The notes beneath the pieces are model-generated. The model did no database searches. It saw only the letters and a list, made by a program, of their open reading frames with translations, and was not told the origin of the DNA. Shown piece after piece: positions 35,175 to 43,442 of a stretch of 64,000 nucleotides of DNA. This DNA comes from Chitinophaga polysaccharea (GTDB taxonomy: Bacteria > Bacteroidota > Bacteroidia > Chitinophagales > Chitinophagaceae), in NCBI RefSeq assembly GCF_007829335.1, contig NZ_VIWO01000004.1:557379-621378 (forward strand). The letters run 5' to 3'. Both the position numbers and the translations under genes were made by a program. The stretch's first letter is position 1; each line of letters begins with the position of its first letter.

Positions 35175-35969
35175 ATGAATTCTACCAACGACAACCAGGA
35201 TAAACCTGTGATCACCGCCGCTATTGATGGATTTTTCCTCGTATTCTATCGTATAGCCGTTTTTATAGCCCGTTTCTTCCGGGAGGCTTTCCGGCCCCCG
35301 GTAGAATGGTCGGAGTTTGTGCGGCAATGTTACCAGGTGGGATATAAATCACTGGCACTGGTAACGGTAACAGGATTTATTACCGGCGTGGTGTTCACCG
35401 AACAATCCCGTCCTACGCTGTCTGAATTTGGAGTTACTGCCTGGCTGCCCTCGCTGGTGGCCATTGCGGTGGTAAGGGCGCTGGCGCCGCTGATTGCCGC
35501 CCTGATATGTGCTGGAAAGGTAGGCTCCAGCATCGGCGCAGAACTGGGCTCTATGAAAGTCACTGAACAAATAGACGCTATGGAGGTTTCCGCCATAAAC
35601 CCGTTCCGCTACCTGATTGTAACCCGGGTAACCGCCATGACCATTTGTTTACCCATCCTCATGTTCTACAATGCCTTAATTGGCTGCATGGGTTCTTATT
35701 TTGATGTACATGCGCATGAGCAAACCAGTCTTGTTTCCTTTTTTGACAACGCCCTGGCACAAATCACCTTCCTCGATTATACCACCGCACTTACCAAGTC
35801 TATTGTATATGGATTTACCATTGGCATTGTGAGCTGCTACCAGGGCTGGAATGCCAGCCAGGGAACTATGGGCGTGGGTAAGGCGGCCAATGTGTCCGTG
35901 ATTGTGTCCATGTTCCTCATTTTTATAGAGGAGGTGATCATTGTTCACATATTTAATTCTATCCGCTAG
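35175..35969 (+). CDS. mlaE: MlaE family lipid ABC transporter permease
   Basis: 264 residues. Integral membrane permease of the MlaE family, about five helices. Diagnostic regions: FITGVVFTEQSRPTLSEFG, a long loop with VVRALAPLIAALICAGKVG and SSIGAELGSMKVTEQIDAM, then PRYL-like IVTRVTAMTICLPIL. First gene of a three-gene operon mlaE-mlaF-mlaD: mlaF begins 3 bases after the stop. Together they form an inner-membrane ABC complex moving phospholipids between inner and outer membranes. No MlaB or MlaC gene follows, which is usual in Bacteroidota. An N-terminal cytoplasmic stretch (MNSTNDNQDKPV) precedes the first helix. Confidence 0.93.
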   Translation: MNSTNDNQDKPVITAAIDGFFLVFYRIAVFIARFFREAFRPPVEWSEFVRQCYQVGYKSLALVTVTGFITGVVFTEQSRPTLSEFGVTAWLPSLVAIAVVRALAPLIAALICAGKVGSSIGAELGSMKVTEQIDAMEVSAINPFRYLIVTRVTAMTICLPILMFYNALIGCMGSYFDVHAHEQTSLVSFFDNALAQITFLDYTTALTKSIVYGFTIGIVSCYQGWNASQGTMGVGKAANVSVIVSMFLIFIEEVIIVHIFNSIR

Positions 35970-35972
35970 CAT

Positions 35973-36746
35973 ATGGAAGAGCAGGAACAGCATAGTAACA
36001 GCCCGGAAACGGTGATCCGCATCAGGGATTTATACAAATCGTTTGGCGACAAACAAGTACTGCAAGGCATTAACCTGGATTTACACAAAGGAGAAAATGT
36101 AGTGGTACTGGGACGCTCGGGTACGGGTAAATCTGTACTCATCAAAATTATCATCGGCTTATTGAAACCGGATGCAGGCACGGTAAATGTATTGGGAGAG
36201 GAGGTAGATCAGCTGAAAGATGTTGCCCTGCGCGCCCTGCGCCTGAAAGTAGGTTTTTCATTCCAGAGCAGCGCACTGTATGATAGTATGACGGTAGGCG
36301 AAAACCTGGCCTTCCCCCTGAAGCGCAATAACCGGCAGATGAGCAAAGAACAGATCCGGAAAACGGTAGACATTGTGCTGGAAGCGATTGGGCTGCCTGA
36401 TGCTATTAATCAGCTGCCTTCAGAACTATCGGGTGGACAAAAAAAGCGGATCGGTATTGGACGAACGCTGATACTGCGGCCGGAAATCATGTTGTACGAT
36501 GAGCCCACCGCAGGACTGGATCCCATCACCTGCATGGAGTTGAATAAGCTGATCAATGCGGTAAAAGAACGGTTTAATACCAGCTCCATCATCATCACCC
36601 ACGATTTAACCTGCGCCAAGGAAGTAGGCGACCGGGTAGCCGTGATGGATGAAGGCCGGTTTATCAGGGAAGGCACTTTTGAAGAGGTATTCAGGGAAAA
36701 GGACGGGCTGATAAAGAGTTTTTACGATTATAACTTTACACAATAA
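35973..36746 (+). CDS. mlaF: MlaF-like ABC transporter ATP-binding protein
   Basis: 257 residues. Complete ABC ATPase: Walker A GRSGTGKS near residue 45, Q-loop SFQSSALYDSMTV, signature LSGGQKKRIGIGRTL, Walker B IMLYDEPTAGLDPITC and H-loop IIITHDL. This is the energy subunit for the MlaE permease. Overlap with flanks is absent but spacing is very tight (3 bases to each neighbour), so co-translation is likely. The signature KKRIGIG is typical for the MlaF (Mkl-type) subfamily, unlike the KQRVAIA of importer ATPases. Confidence 0.95.
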   Translation: MEEQEQHSNSPETVIRIRDLYKSFGDKQVLQGINLDLHKGENVVVLGRSGTGKSVLIKIIIGLLKPDAGTVNVLGEEVDQLKDVALRALRLKVGFSFQSSALYDSMTVGENLAFPLKRNNRQMSKEQIRKTVDIVLEAIGLPDAINQLPSELSGGQKKRIGIGRTLILRPEIMLYDEPTAGLDPITCMELNKLINAVKERFNTSSIIITHDLTCAKEVGDRVAVMDEGRFIREGTFEEVFREKDGLIKSFYDYNFTQ

Positions 36747-36749
36747 GCT

Positions 36750-37769
36750 ATGGAAACAGGGAAAAAACGCGCAGTAGTTGTAGGCATTTTTATAGTCCTG
36801 GGACTGGTGATAGCTGTAACGGCGGTCATGATGCTGGGTAAGCAGCAAAAATTATTCAGCAAATCTATCCAGGTAAGCGCTGTATTTAATGATGTAAATG
36901 GTCTTGCTGTAGGGCGCAATATCCTGTATTCCGGCGTGAAAATAGGTACCGTGCGGAAGATCAGCTTTATCCGGGCCAATGAAATATTGGTAAGCATGAA
37001 TATTGACCAGGATGCGCAACAGTTTTTGCATAAGAACGTAGATGCGAAGATCAGCTCCGATGGATTAATGGGGAACAAAATAGTGTTGCTCACCGGCGGT
37101 AGCCCGGATGTCCCCTACCTGGAAGACGGCGACCAGCTGCATGTATCTACCGGCCTGAGTACCGACGACATCATGGCCACCTTGCAGGTGAATAATAAAA
37201 GCCTGGTGGAAATTACCAGCAACCTGAAAGTGATCACCAAAGGGCTGGTAGACGGAAAAGGTACCCTGGGAAAGTTGCTGGCAGAAGATACCGTGTATAA
37301 TAATCTCAATGCCACGATGGCCGGACTGAATGTAGCAGTGGCCAACACCCGGCGGCTTACGGGGGCCTTGTCGGCCTATACCGCCAAGTTGCAAACCAAA
37401 GGAGTGTTATCCAATGATCTTATAACAGATACCGTTTTATTCGGGCGACTTCGTGCAGCCGTTACCGAAATGAATGTGGTAGCCGATAATGCCAATAAAA
37501 CAGTACTGGAGCTACAACAGGCCAGTGCCGGGCTGAGGGCCAACCTGGGAAACACGAACACGCCGGCGGGTTTACTGTTGCAAGATACCATGGCAGCCGA
37601 TGCGTTACGCGCCACTATTTTTAACCTGGAAGCCAGTACCGGGAAGCTGGATACCAATATGATCGCCGTGCGGCATAACTTCTTCCTCCGGGGCTTTTTC
37701 AGGAAGCAGGCCAAACAAGAGCGTAAGGCACAAAAGGAAAAAGAAAAGCAGGAAAAGAAGGCGCAATAA
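36750..37769 (+). CDS. mlaD: MlaD family MCE protein
   Basis: 339 residues. One N-terminal helix (VGIFIVLGLVIAVTAVMML, residues 10-28) anchors it to the inner membrane, followed by an MCE domain (LFSKSIQVSAVFNDVNGLAVGRNILYSGVKIG, residues 33-110) that forms hexameric rings for lipid passage. A helical region (TSNLKVITKGLVDGKGTLGKLL..., residues 150-310) resembles the coiled tunnel of longer MCE proteins, and the last 25 residues are highly charged (QKEKEKQEKKAQ). Third gene of the operon, followed by a stem-loop shared with the convergent pchB-like gene. Confidence 0.93.
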   Translation: METGKKRAVVVGIFIVLGLVIAVTAVMMLGKQQKLFSKSIQVSAVFNDVNGLAVGRNILYSGVKIGTVRKISFIRANEILVSMNIDQDAQQFLHKNVDAKISSDGLMGNKIVLLTGGSPDVPYLEDGDQLHVSTGLSTDDIMATLQVNNKSLVEITSNLKVITKGLVDGKGTLGKLLAEDTVYNNLNATMAGLNVAVANTRRLTGALSAYTAKLQTKGVLSNDLITDTVLFGRLRAAVTEMNVVADNANKTVLELQQASAGLRANLGNTNTPAGLLLQDTMAADALRATIFNLEASTGKLDTNMIAVRHNFFLRGFFRKQAKQERKAQKEKEKQEKKAQ

Positions 37770-37772
37770 AAC

Positions 37773-37790
37773 AGGCCCGTTACCGGGCCT
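37773..37790. terminator. Stem-loop between mlaD and pchB-like genes
   Basis: AGGCCCG (37773-37779) pairs with CGGGCCT (37784-37790) around TTAC. On the - strand it is followed by GTTTTATT, so it mainly terminates the pchB-like gene. It begins 4 bases after the mlaD stop. Confidence 0.7.
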
Positions 37791-38073
37791 GCCAATGTTT
37801 CATTTCTTCTTCAATAAAATGTTTTACGAGGTCGCTGTACATTTTTTCAATGGCATCGGCATTGAGGCCTGCGGCCATAGCCCATTCCCTTCGTTGCGCC
37901 AGCATGGCCTTAAACCGCTCCGGCGCCTGAACGGCGGCTTCGCTGGTTTTGAATTTGGCAGCGGCTTTCACGTAATTGAAACGCCTGCCCAGCAACTGCA
38001 CTACTTCCTGGTCTATGGTATCAATGGCCATGCGTATGTCGGCCATATTTTCGCAGGCTTCGGGTGTTTTCAT
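37780..38073 (-). CDS. PchB-like isochorismate lyase / AroQ-fold chorismate mutase
   Basis: 97 residues from ATG 38073 (MKTPEACENMADIR). From recall the sequence follows Pseudomonas PchB along its whole length. PchB splits isochorismate into salicylate and pyruvate and has weak chorismate mutase activity. Active-site residues expected from PchB are R14, R31 and K42, all present, whereas the position of Gln90 reads Glu90. That change is known to affect pH dependence in AroQ chorismate mutases, so specificity here is uncertain. No isochorismate synthase gene is in the window. It starts 1 base downstream of the DUF1080 gene stop, so both are likely co-translated although their link is unclear. 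Confidence 0.75.
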   Translation of the reverse strand: MKTPEACENMADIRMAIDTIDQEVVQLLGRRFNYVKAAAKFKTSEAAVQAPERFKAMLAQRREWAMAAGLNADAIEKMYSDLVKHFIEEEMKHWQAR

Positions 38074-38074
38074 T

Positions 38075-38779
38075 TTAATGTCCTTTTTCGGAGAATGCAA
38101 CAATCGGTGTAAGATCTACTTTACGGAATTCTACTTCGGAACCTTCTGCCTGCAGGGCAATTTGTCCTTTACGAGCGGTTGCCTGCGTACCATAGTTAAC
38201 CAGGTCGCCATTTACCCATACCTTGATAGCATTTCCTACGCATTCAATGATCATGGTATTCCATTCGCCCAAAGGCTTCTCTGAATTATCGGTGAGGTTC
38301 ATGATCCTGCGGCGTTTACCGTCCACCGAGCCCCATTCATTTTTAGGACCGCGGCGTTTTTCCATATCGGGTACGGTAATATCTTCTCCTATACACCAGA
38401 AGTCGCCCGCATCTTTGTGCTGCATCTGCACTTCGATGGATTTCGGGAACATATCATAGAGTACGCGGGGCTTGGAAACAAATACCAGTACACCGCAGTT
38501 GCCGGGTTTGGCCGGGAAACGGTATTGTACCTCGAGGCGATAGTTTTCATAGCTCTTGTCGGTGATGATATGTCCCTGCGGGCTGGCGAGACTTACAAAA
38601 ACACCGTTGCGTAATATGAACGGGGTTTTAACGCTGCTATCCTTGTCCATGGCCGGTACATCTATATGCCAGCCTTTAAGGTCTTTAAAATTAAACAGGC
38701 TACGCGTTTGTGCGTGTACGTTGGCAGCTCCGCAAAGTGTTGCTATGGCCACACAGGAGGATAAAAGGTATTTTTTCAT
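38075..38779 (-). CDS. Secreted DUF1080 (3-keto-disaccharide hydrolase-like) protein
   Basis: 234 residues from ATG 38779 with signal peptide to NVHAQ. DUF1080 is a concanavalin-like jelly roll, with the conserved LFNFKDLKGW start, NGVFVSL, YRLEVQYRFPAKPGNCGVLVF, SIEVQMQHKDAGDFW, EWNTMIIECVGNAIKVWVNGDLVN. Several DUF1080 proteins have been linked to hydrolysis of 3-keto-glycosides, but many are unassigned. Periplasmic or secreted. Directly upstream of the pchB-like gene. Confidence 0.85.
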   Translation of the reverse strand: MKKYLLSSCVAIATLCGAANVHAQTRSLFNFKDLKGWHIDVPAMDKDSSVKTPFILRNGVFVSLASPQGHIITDKSYENYRLEVQYRFPAKPGNCGVLVFVSKPRVLYDMFPKSIEVQMQHKDAGDFWCIGEDITVPDMEKRRGPKNEWGSVDGKRRRIMNLTDNSEKPLGEWNTMIIECVGNAIKVWVNGDLVNYGTQATARKGQIALQAEGSEVEFRKVDLTPIVAFSEKGH

Positions 38780-38849
38780 AAAGGAATTTGTCCGGATAGT
38801 GATTGAATCGGGGGCAATATAATAACATTTCCGGCTCCTTGATGAATTT

Positions 38850-39551
38850 TCAGGGGGCGATTTCATCTTTGAACCCGATGGCGGCATGGGAGCCGTCGCA
38901 GAAGGGCTTATTAGCGGAGGCGCCGCACCGGCAAAGGGTTACGCGGTTGCGTACTTCGTAAGGGGTGCCTTCTGCATCTTTTACTTCAATGCCTCCCATC
39001 AGCCAGAGGGGGCCACTGATATTTTTAGCCGGATCTTCGATGATGCCGATGGCGGGAGGGAGTTCCGGTTCTACCGGCGTTTGCGTGGCCCGGTCCCAGG
39101 CCACGAGGCGGCCGGAGGGGCAGGCATGTACCTGTTGGAGGAACTGCTCCCGGGCTGCGGGATCGTTGGTGTTGTTTACGGTACTCCATACCTGTCCGTT
39201 AGGATCGCAGAAACGGGCAAACGCGCAGAGTTGCTGTACGTCTGTCAGCAACATGGTAGGGCCTTCCAGCAATTCAGCCTCCTCTACATAATTAGCATGA
39301 CCGGCCGTTTCGGTGCCATCGAAACCGACTGTTTTATGGCTGCCATCACAGAAGGGTTTGCGCTGGGAGTGCCCGCACCGGCAAAGCAAGAAGCGCTGGG
39401 TGTTAAGGGGGAATGATCTGCCCGTGATCCATTTCTCAGATTCACCCTCCTCATTGGTACCGATAATTTCTATGCGTAACGGCACTTCACCCCTTACTTC
39501 ATAAGGGCCATTGGGAGTTACTTTTACCTGTATGCCCGGTGCTGGTTTCAT
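38850..39551 (-). CDS. Double CDGSH iron-sulfur protein with central Fer4-like domain
   Basis: 233 residues. Two CDGSH motifs are exact: CRCGHSQRKPFCDGSH with ligands C57, C59, C68 and H72, and CRCGASANKPFCDGSH with C207, C209, C218 and H222. Each binds a [2Fe-2S] cluster through three Cys and one His. Between them (about 90-165) a segment with RFCDPNGQVW and HACPSGRLVAWD resembles the divergent 4Fe-4S domain family often joined to CDGSH. Cytoplasmic, probably in redox or iron-sulfur handling. No leader. It sits 70 bp upstream of the DUF1080 gene on the same strand. Confidence 0.92.
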   Translation of the reverse strand: MKPAPGIQVKVTPNGPYEVRGEVPLRIEIIGTNEEGESEKWITGRSFPLNTQRFLLCRCGHSQRKPFCDGSHKTVGFDGTETAGHANYVEEAELLEGPTMLLTDVQQLCAFARFCDPNGQVWSTVNNTNDPAAREQFLQQVHACPSGRLVAWDRATQTPVEPELPPAIGIIEDPAKNISGPLWLMGGIEVKDAEGTPYEVRNRVTLCRCGASANKPFCDGSHAAIGFKDEIAP

Positions 39552-39605
39552 GGTAGCGATATTAAGTACCTGTTAGGAACAACGGAAACGGAAAAAAGTT
39601 TTATA

Positions 39606-39650
39606 AAAACGGGAATCAGTCTCTATTTAGTAGAAACTGATTCCCGTTTT
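39606..39650 (-). terminator. Terminator of the fucosidase PUL operon
   Basis: A 15-bp perfect stem (AAAACGGGAATCAGT at 39606-39620, ACTGATTCCCGTTTT at 39636-39650) with a further inner TCTA/TAGA pairing. On the - strand it runs into TTTTTATAA. It closes the PUL transcript after the fucosidase stop at 39670. Confidence 0.9.
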
Positions 39651-39669
39651 TCTGTTTGATGAATCAACC

Positions 39670-41025
39670 TTACAGTACCAATTCTACCACGGGCACTTCC
39701 ACGTTGGGTTTTTTCTCAGGGAGGCTGATCACGATATCCTCTCCGGAAGTGGTATACTTCAGCTCAGAATTATCGTGCAGGAACTGGGCATATTTGATTT
39801 TGTTGTTATAGCCGGGCAGGGTAAGATGTCCGTTGTACTCCAGCAGATGCACATACAATCTTTTAGTGGTGGGATTGTAGGTGAGCATAGTGTTTTCCGG
39901 TGTCTTAAACGATTCGGGTGCATAGGTACATCCGTAAATAGATTCGCTGTTGGCCTTCATCCAATCGCCAATATTTCCCAACGCATTTTGGGCGCGGTAG
40001 TCGAATACACCGCGGGCGGTGGGACCTACGTTGAGGATCAGGTTACCGCCGCGGCTTACGGAACCGATGAGCAGTTCCAGCAGCTGGTGCGTGCTTTTCC
40101 AGGAATTTTCGTCGCGATAGTATCCCCAGGAGCCGGAAAAGGTTTGACAGGTTTCCCATGTTTTACCCCTGTATTGTGCCAGTTCATCTACCCGTACTTG
40201 CTCAGGGGTGAGGAAGTCGGCGCCATCTTCGTATTCATCCAGGTTGAGGCGGTTGTCTACGATGATATTGGGTTGCAGCTTCCGGATCATCTTCAGCAGG
40301 TTCACGGCATCCCAGTCATTTTTATCCTTGCCGTTTTTGCCGGGATAGGAGAAGTCGAGCCAGAGGATATCTATCTTACCGTATTTGGTAAGCAGCTCTG
40401 TGATCTGGTTGCGCATGTACTGGCGGTATTTGTTCATGTCGCGGCCCTTGTTCATAGCGGCATAGGCGCTGTCGGCGTTAACGCCGTTACCAGGGCGCTG
40501 CGGATGTACGCCATCTACAGTAAAGTCGGGGTGATGCCAGTCGATCAGTGAATAGTAGAAGCCCACTTTGATCCCTTCAGCGCGGAACGCGTCTACAAAT
40601 TCCTTTACCAGGTCGCGTTTGGCGGCGGTATTAGTAGCTTTGTAGTCGGTATACCTGGAATCAAACAGACAAAAGCCTTCGTGGTGTTTGGTAGTGAGTA
40701 CGGCGTACTTCATACCGGCTGCCTTTGCCTGTTTGGCCCAGGATTTTGGATCGAACTGATTGGGGTTGAATAAGTCGAAATATTGTTGGTATTGTTCGTT
40801 GGTGAGTTGTTCGTTGTGCTTCACCCATTCGTGGCGGGCTGGGAGTGCGTACAAGCCCCAGTGAATGAACATGCCGAAGCGGTCGTGCGTCCACCAGGCC
40901 ATGCGCTGCTCTTTTTGTGCAGCCGTTTCGTTACCGATTCTTTTTTTCTCCTGCGCCTGCAGCTTCATCGCCGGACTGCAAAGCAGTGCGGCGATGAGTA
41001 GTTGTTTACATCTTCTTTTTATCAT
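39670..41025 (-). CDS. GH29 alpha-L-fucosidase
   Basis: 451 residues. Signal peptide ends near KLQAQ. GH29 barrel signatures: WWTHDRFGMFIHWGLYALPA near residue 44, AVLTTKHHEGFCLFDSRYTDY near 108-128, and the nucleophile Asp224 in IDILWLDFSYPG. The C-terminal beta domain (about 360-451) includes SIYGCTYAPESF and LPGYNNKIKYAQFLHDNSE. Retaining hydrolysis of terminal alpha-L-fucose. As the last gene of the PUL it trims fucosylated glycan, probably in the periplasm. Sequence similarity cannot decide between GH29-A and GH29-B here. Confidence 0.93.
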   Translation of the reverse strand: MIKRRCKQLLIAALLCSPAMKLQAQEKKRIGNETAAQKEQRMAWWTHDRFGMFIHWGLYALPARHEWVKHNEQLTNEQYQQYFDLFNPNQFDPKSWAKQAKAAGMKYAVLTTKHHEGFCLFDSRYTDYKATNTAAKRDLVKEFVDAFRAEGIKVGFYYSLIDWHHPDFTVDGVHPQRPGNGVNADSAYAAMNKGRDMNKYRQYMRNQITELLTKYGKIDILWLDFSYPGKNGKDKNDWDAVNLLKMIRKLQPNIIVDNRLNLDEYEDGADFLTPEQVRVDELAQYRGKTWETCQTFSGSWGYYRDENSWKSTHQLLELLIGSVSRGGNLILNVGPTARGVFDYRAQNALGNIGDWMKANSESIYGCTYAPESFKTPENTMLTYNPTTKRLYVHLLEYNGHLTLPGYNNKIKYAQFLHDNSELKYTTSGEDIVISLPEKKPNVEVPVVELVL

Positions 41026-41034
41026 AAGTATTAA

Positions 41035-42219
41035 TTATTTGTCTCTGAATAGCAGCACTTTGTTCACCCGGATGGTTTGTTCGGCAGGAGAGGTAAAAGT
41101 CCCTACCATGCCTACTGTTACGGTAGTAGTGGCGGAGAGGTGGAATCCTGCAGAAGCATATTTATTATTGTTGTTCACGATTCTGGCAGACCCCAATGCG
41201 GCACCGATCTGTTCTACATCAGGTAGTGCATTGCCTGATGCAACAGCCAGGTACGTATTTTCGAGGGAGTTGTCGATGTTCTGGATGTCGGCTTCAAAGC
41301 GGTAATCACCGGCGGGGAGGGTAAAGGTTTGGTAAATTTTGCCATTGGTGATGGTACCATTGTCCCATATCCATAGGGTAAATTTACCCGGCCCGCCAAT
41401 TTCATCGTAGGTACCATTCCTGCCAGCTTCACTGTTATAGCTCCAGTCTTTCAGCTGTCCGAAACGGCCGCCGAAGGGTTGATTCGGGTCTTTGTCAAAA
41501 GGAGCTCCCGGATTACGTATATACTTCAGCGTGATATCTTCTTTCACGGCTTTTTCTTCAAAAGAAGTATAGAAGGTGTCCACGGCGAGTGGATCGGGTT
41601 TATAGAGGGTACGGTAGCGGAAGGTGCTCATGGAAAGATAGTTGTTGAGCAGGGTTACCTGGTCTTCCGGCTCTGCTTTGATGATGGTATCATGCGCCAC
41701 CATATCAGCAGAAGTATATTGGATCTGCATACCAATGATACCGCCGGTGGTGTCGATGTTCATCCAGGAAATTTTTGCATTACCGTCTTTCATTTCTGCG
41801 CCGCTGAAGGCCCTGGTGAGCAGGGCGTCTTCATACATTTTACCGTATACGAACCCGTTGCCTTCCGTTCTTACGGAGGTGTTACCATCTTTATCGAAAT
41901 TATATACCTCGAAAGTGTAGGCTCTTTCTTCCAGCTTATCAATAAATACCCGGATGGTATCTACCCCGCTGGTACGTTTAATGGCAATGAGCATGGAATC
42001 CTGGCGGTTGTTCCAATAAATTTTCGACTGGCTGATTTTAGGATCGGAGATCAGCAGCCATGACAGCTGTACCCGGTTGCGGCCGGCGCGTACCAGTAAT
42101 GAATCGGCTTTACCGGTATATAAAATTTCCCCGTCTTTGATGAATTTTTTATAGTCGTCCTGTTTCCGGCAGGCGGTTAGCAGCAGCAGGGCGCCTATGA
42201 TATAGCTAAGTATGCGCAT
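41035..42219 (-). CDS. DUF4998/DUF5013-type surface lipoprotein of the PUL
   Basis: 394 residues. Lipobox LLTAC with Cys17. Residues 30-225 match the DUF4998 type (two Fn3-like repeats: GRNRVQLSWLLISDPKISQSK, then ISWMNIDTTGGIIGMQ). Residues about 270-394 form a beta-sandwich (GKFTLWIWDNGTITNGKIYQ, FTLPAGDYRFEADIQN) like DUF5013-type carbohydrate-binding modules. Probably a surface glycan-binding protein assisting SusCD. Nine bases upstream of the fucosidase gene. Confidence 0.75.
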   Translation of the reverse strand: MRILSYIIGALLLLTACRKQDDYKKFIKDGEILYTGKADSLLVRAGRNRVQLSWLLISDPKISQSKIYWNNRQDSMLIAIKRTSGVDTIRVFIDKLEERAYTFEVYNFDKDGNTSVRTEGNGFVYGKMYEDALLTRAFSGAEMKDGNAKISWMNIDTTGGIIGMQIQYTSADMVAHDTIIKAEPEDQVTLLNNYLSMSTFRYRTLYKPDPLAVDTFYTSFEEKAVKEDITLKYIRNPGAPFDKDPNQPFGGRFGQLKDWSYNSEAGRNGTYDEIGGPGKFTLWIWDNGTITNGKIYQTFTLPAGDYRFEADIQNIDNSLENTYLAVASGNALPDVEQIGAALGSARIVNNNNKYASAGFHLSATTTVTVGMVGTFTSPAEQTIRVNKVLLFRDK

Positions 42220-42244
42220 AAGATTTTTTTTAGGTAGATGATCA

Positions 42245-43411
42245 TCATTTGTCGTTACCCCAGAACTTCATGAGCTGGATATTGGCGGCATATCCGCCGT
42301 CGGTCCAGGTACGGAGAATTTTCACCCGGATGTACCTCACAGGGGGCGCATCGAGGGGAACGGTCATCTGTTCTCCTGCTACGGCCGCATCTTTATCGTC
42401 TTGGGTGGTTTGTCCTACGGGCAGGCCGGAAGGCTTGATCACGGTATGTTCCACGATTTTGGTCCAGCTATCCCAGCTACCATCGCTGGCGGGATTGGTA
42501 GCACCCCAGATTTCGAATTTGCGTACATTATTTTGAAGATAAATCCATTCGTTGGGGCGCTGCCATAGGCCAATGCGGCTCAAGCGCGCTGTTACGCCCA
42601 AATCGAAGGTGATCCACATGGGCATGCCATCGAGTTTGTCGGCCGAGTGCCAGAGGGTCCCGTTCCATAAATTGGGAATCGGTAGTCCCCAGCCGTAGTC
42701 CACATCTCCCGGTAATTTTACTTCCCTGAAATTGGCTTTATCCAGCAGTTTCTCATAAAACGGTGTGATGTCTACCAGCAGGGTATCCGACAGGTTGCCC
42801 CAGTGGTCGCGTACGCAGAACCCGAATTTCCGGGTGGTAGCATCATAGCCTCTCACAGAGTAATTGCCGCTCACCAGTTTGGTATAGTGAACATCTGCAG
42901 CGCCGAAAATACCGGTGGAGTCGTTGGCCAGCGTAACAATGGCCAGGTCGGCCTGGGTTTCATTTTTGAATGAGATATTCACGCCGCCAAAGTCCGGCTT
43001 TACCACGAGCGACTTGCGTACATCCAGCATGGGCGGCAGCAGGGGTTTCACGGTAGCAGGCACTTCATCGGAAGAAAGCTCGTTGCGGCTAACCACATAT
43101 AAGGAAATTTTGTGCGTGGCCGTATCTCCAAATCCATCTACTACCAGGAAGTTGTTGTAGTAGGAAGACCTGATCTCGCGTGGCTTGCCATCGCGGATCG
43201 TATATACGGCCTTTACATACAGGATGTCTTTATTTTCCGGCAGGCTATACGTAATTTTTGCGCCTCCAGGTAAATTGGTAACGCTCAGATTGGTGATCAC
43301 CGCAGGTTTTTCGCCGGAGGTATTTACCGGCGTATGTGATTCTTTAGTACAGGACATGGCGAGCAGGGAGAGGGCTGCAATGTACCGTGAGAGGAATGTA
43401 TATGGCTTCAT
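42245..43411 (-). CDS. DUF4959/DUF5000-type surface lipoprotein of the PUL
   Basis: 388 residues. Lipobox LLAMSC with Cys21. The start IPPVNT-like stretch is followed by Fn3-like modules (AVITNLSVTNLPGGAKITYSL, DFGGVNISFKN) as in DUF4959 and DUF5126 and a C-terminal discoidin-like domain as in DUF5000 (LWHSADKLDGMPMWITFDLG, RLSRIGLWQRP, RYIRVKILRTW). Such a three-part lipoprotein recurs next to SusC/SusD and presumably binds the glycan at the cell surface. Intergenic gap to the next gene is 25 bp. Confidence 0.8.
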   Translation of the reverse strand: MKPYTFLSRYIAALSLLAMSCTKESHTPVNTSGEKPAVITNLSVTNLPGGAKITYSLPENKDILYVKAVYTIRDGKPREIRSSYYNNFLVVDGFGDTATHKISLYVVSRNELSSDEVPATVKPLLPPMLDVRKSLVVKPDFGGVNISFKNETQADLAIVTLANDSTGIFGAADVHYTKLVSGNYSVRGYDATTRKFGFCVRDHWGNLSDTLLVDITPFYEKLLDKANFREVKLPGDVDYGWGLPIPNLWNGTLWHSADKLDGMPMWITFDLGVTARLSRIGLWQRPNEWIYLQNNVRKFEIWGATNPASDGSWDSWTKIVEHTVIKPSGLPVGQTTQDDKDAAVAGEQMTVPLDAPPVRYIRVKILRTWTDGGYAANIQLMKFWGNDK

Positions 43412-43442
43412 TGTTATTGGCAGTTTAAGTAAATGAAAGAAG

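Noticed and set aside
32934..38073. A siderophore operon built from the TonB receptor and the PchB-like gene
   Set aside because: They are on opposite strands with the complete mla operon between them, and no other siderophore genes are present.
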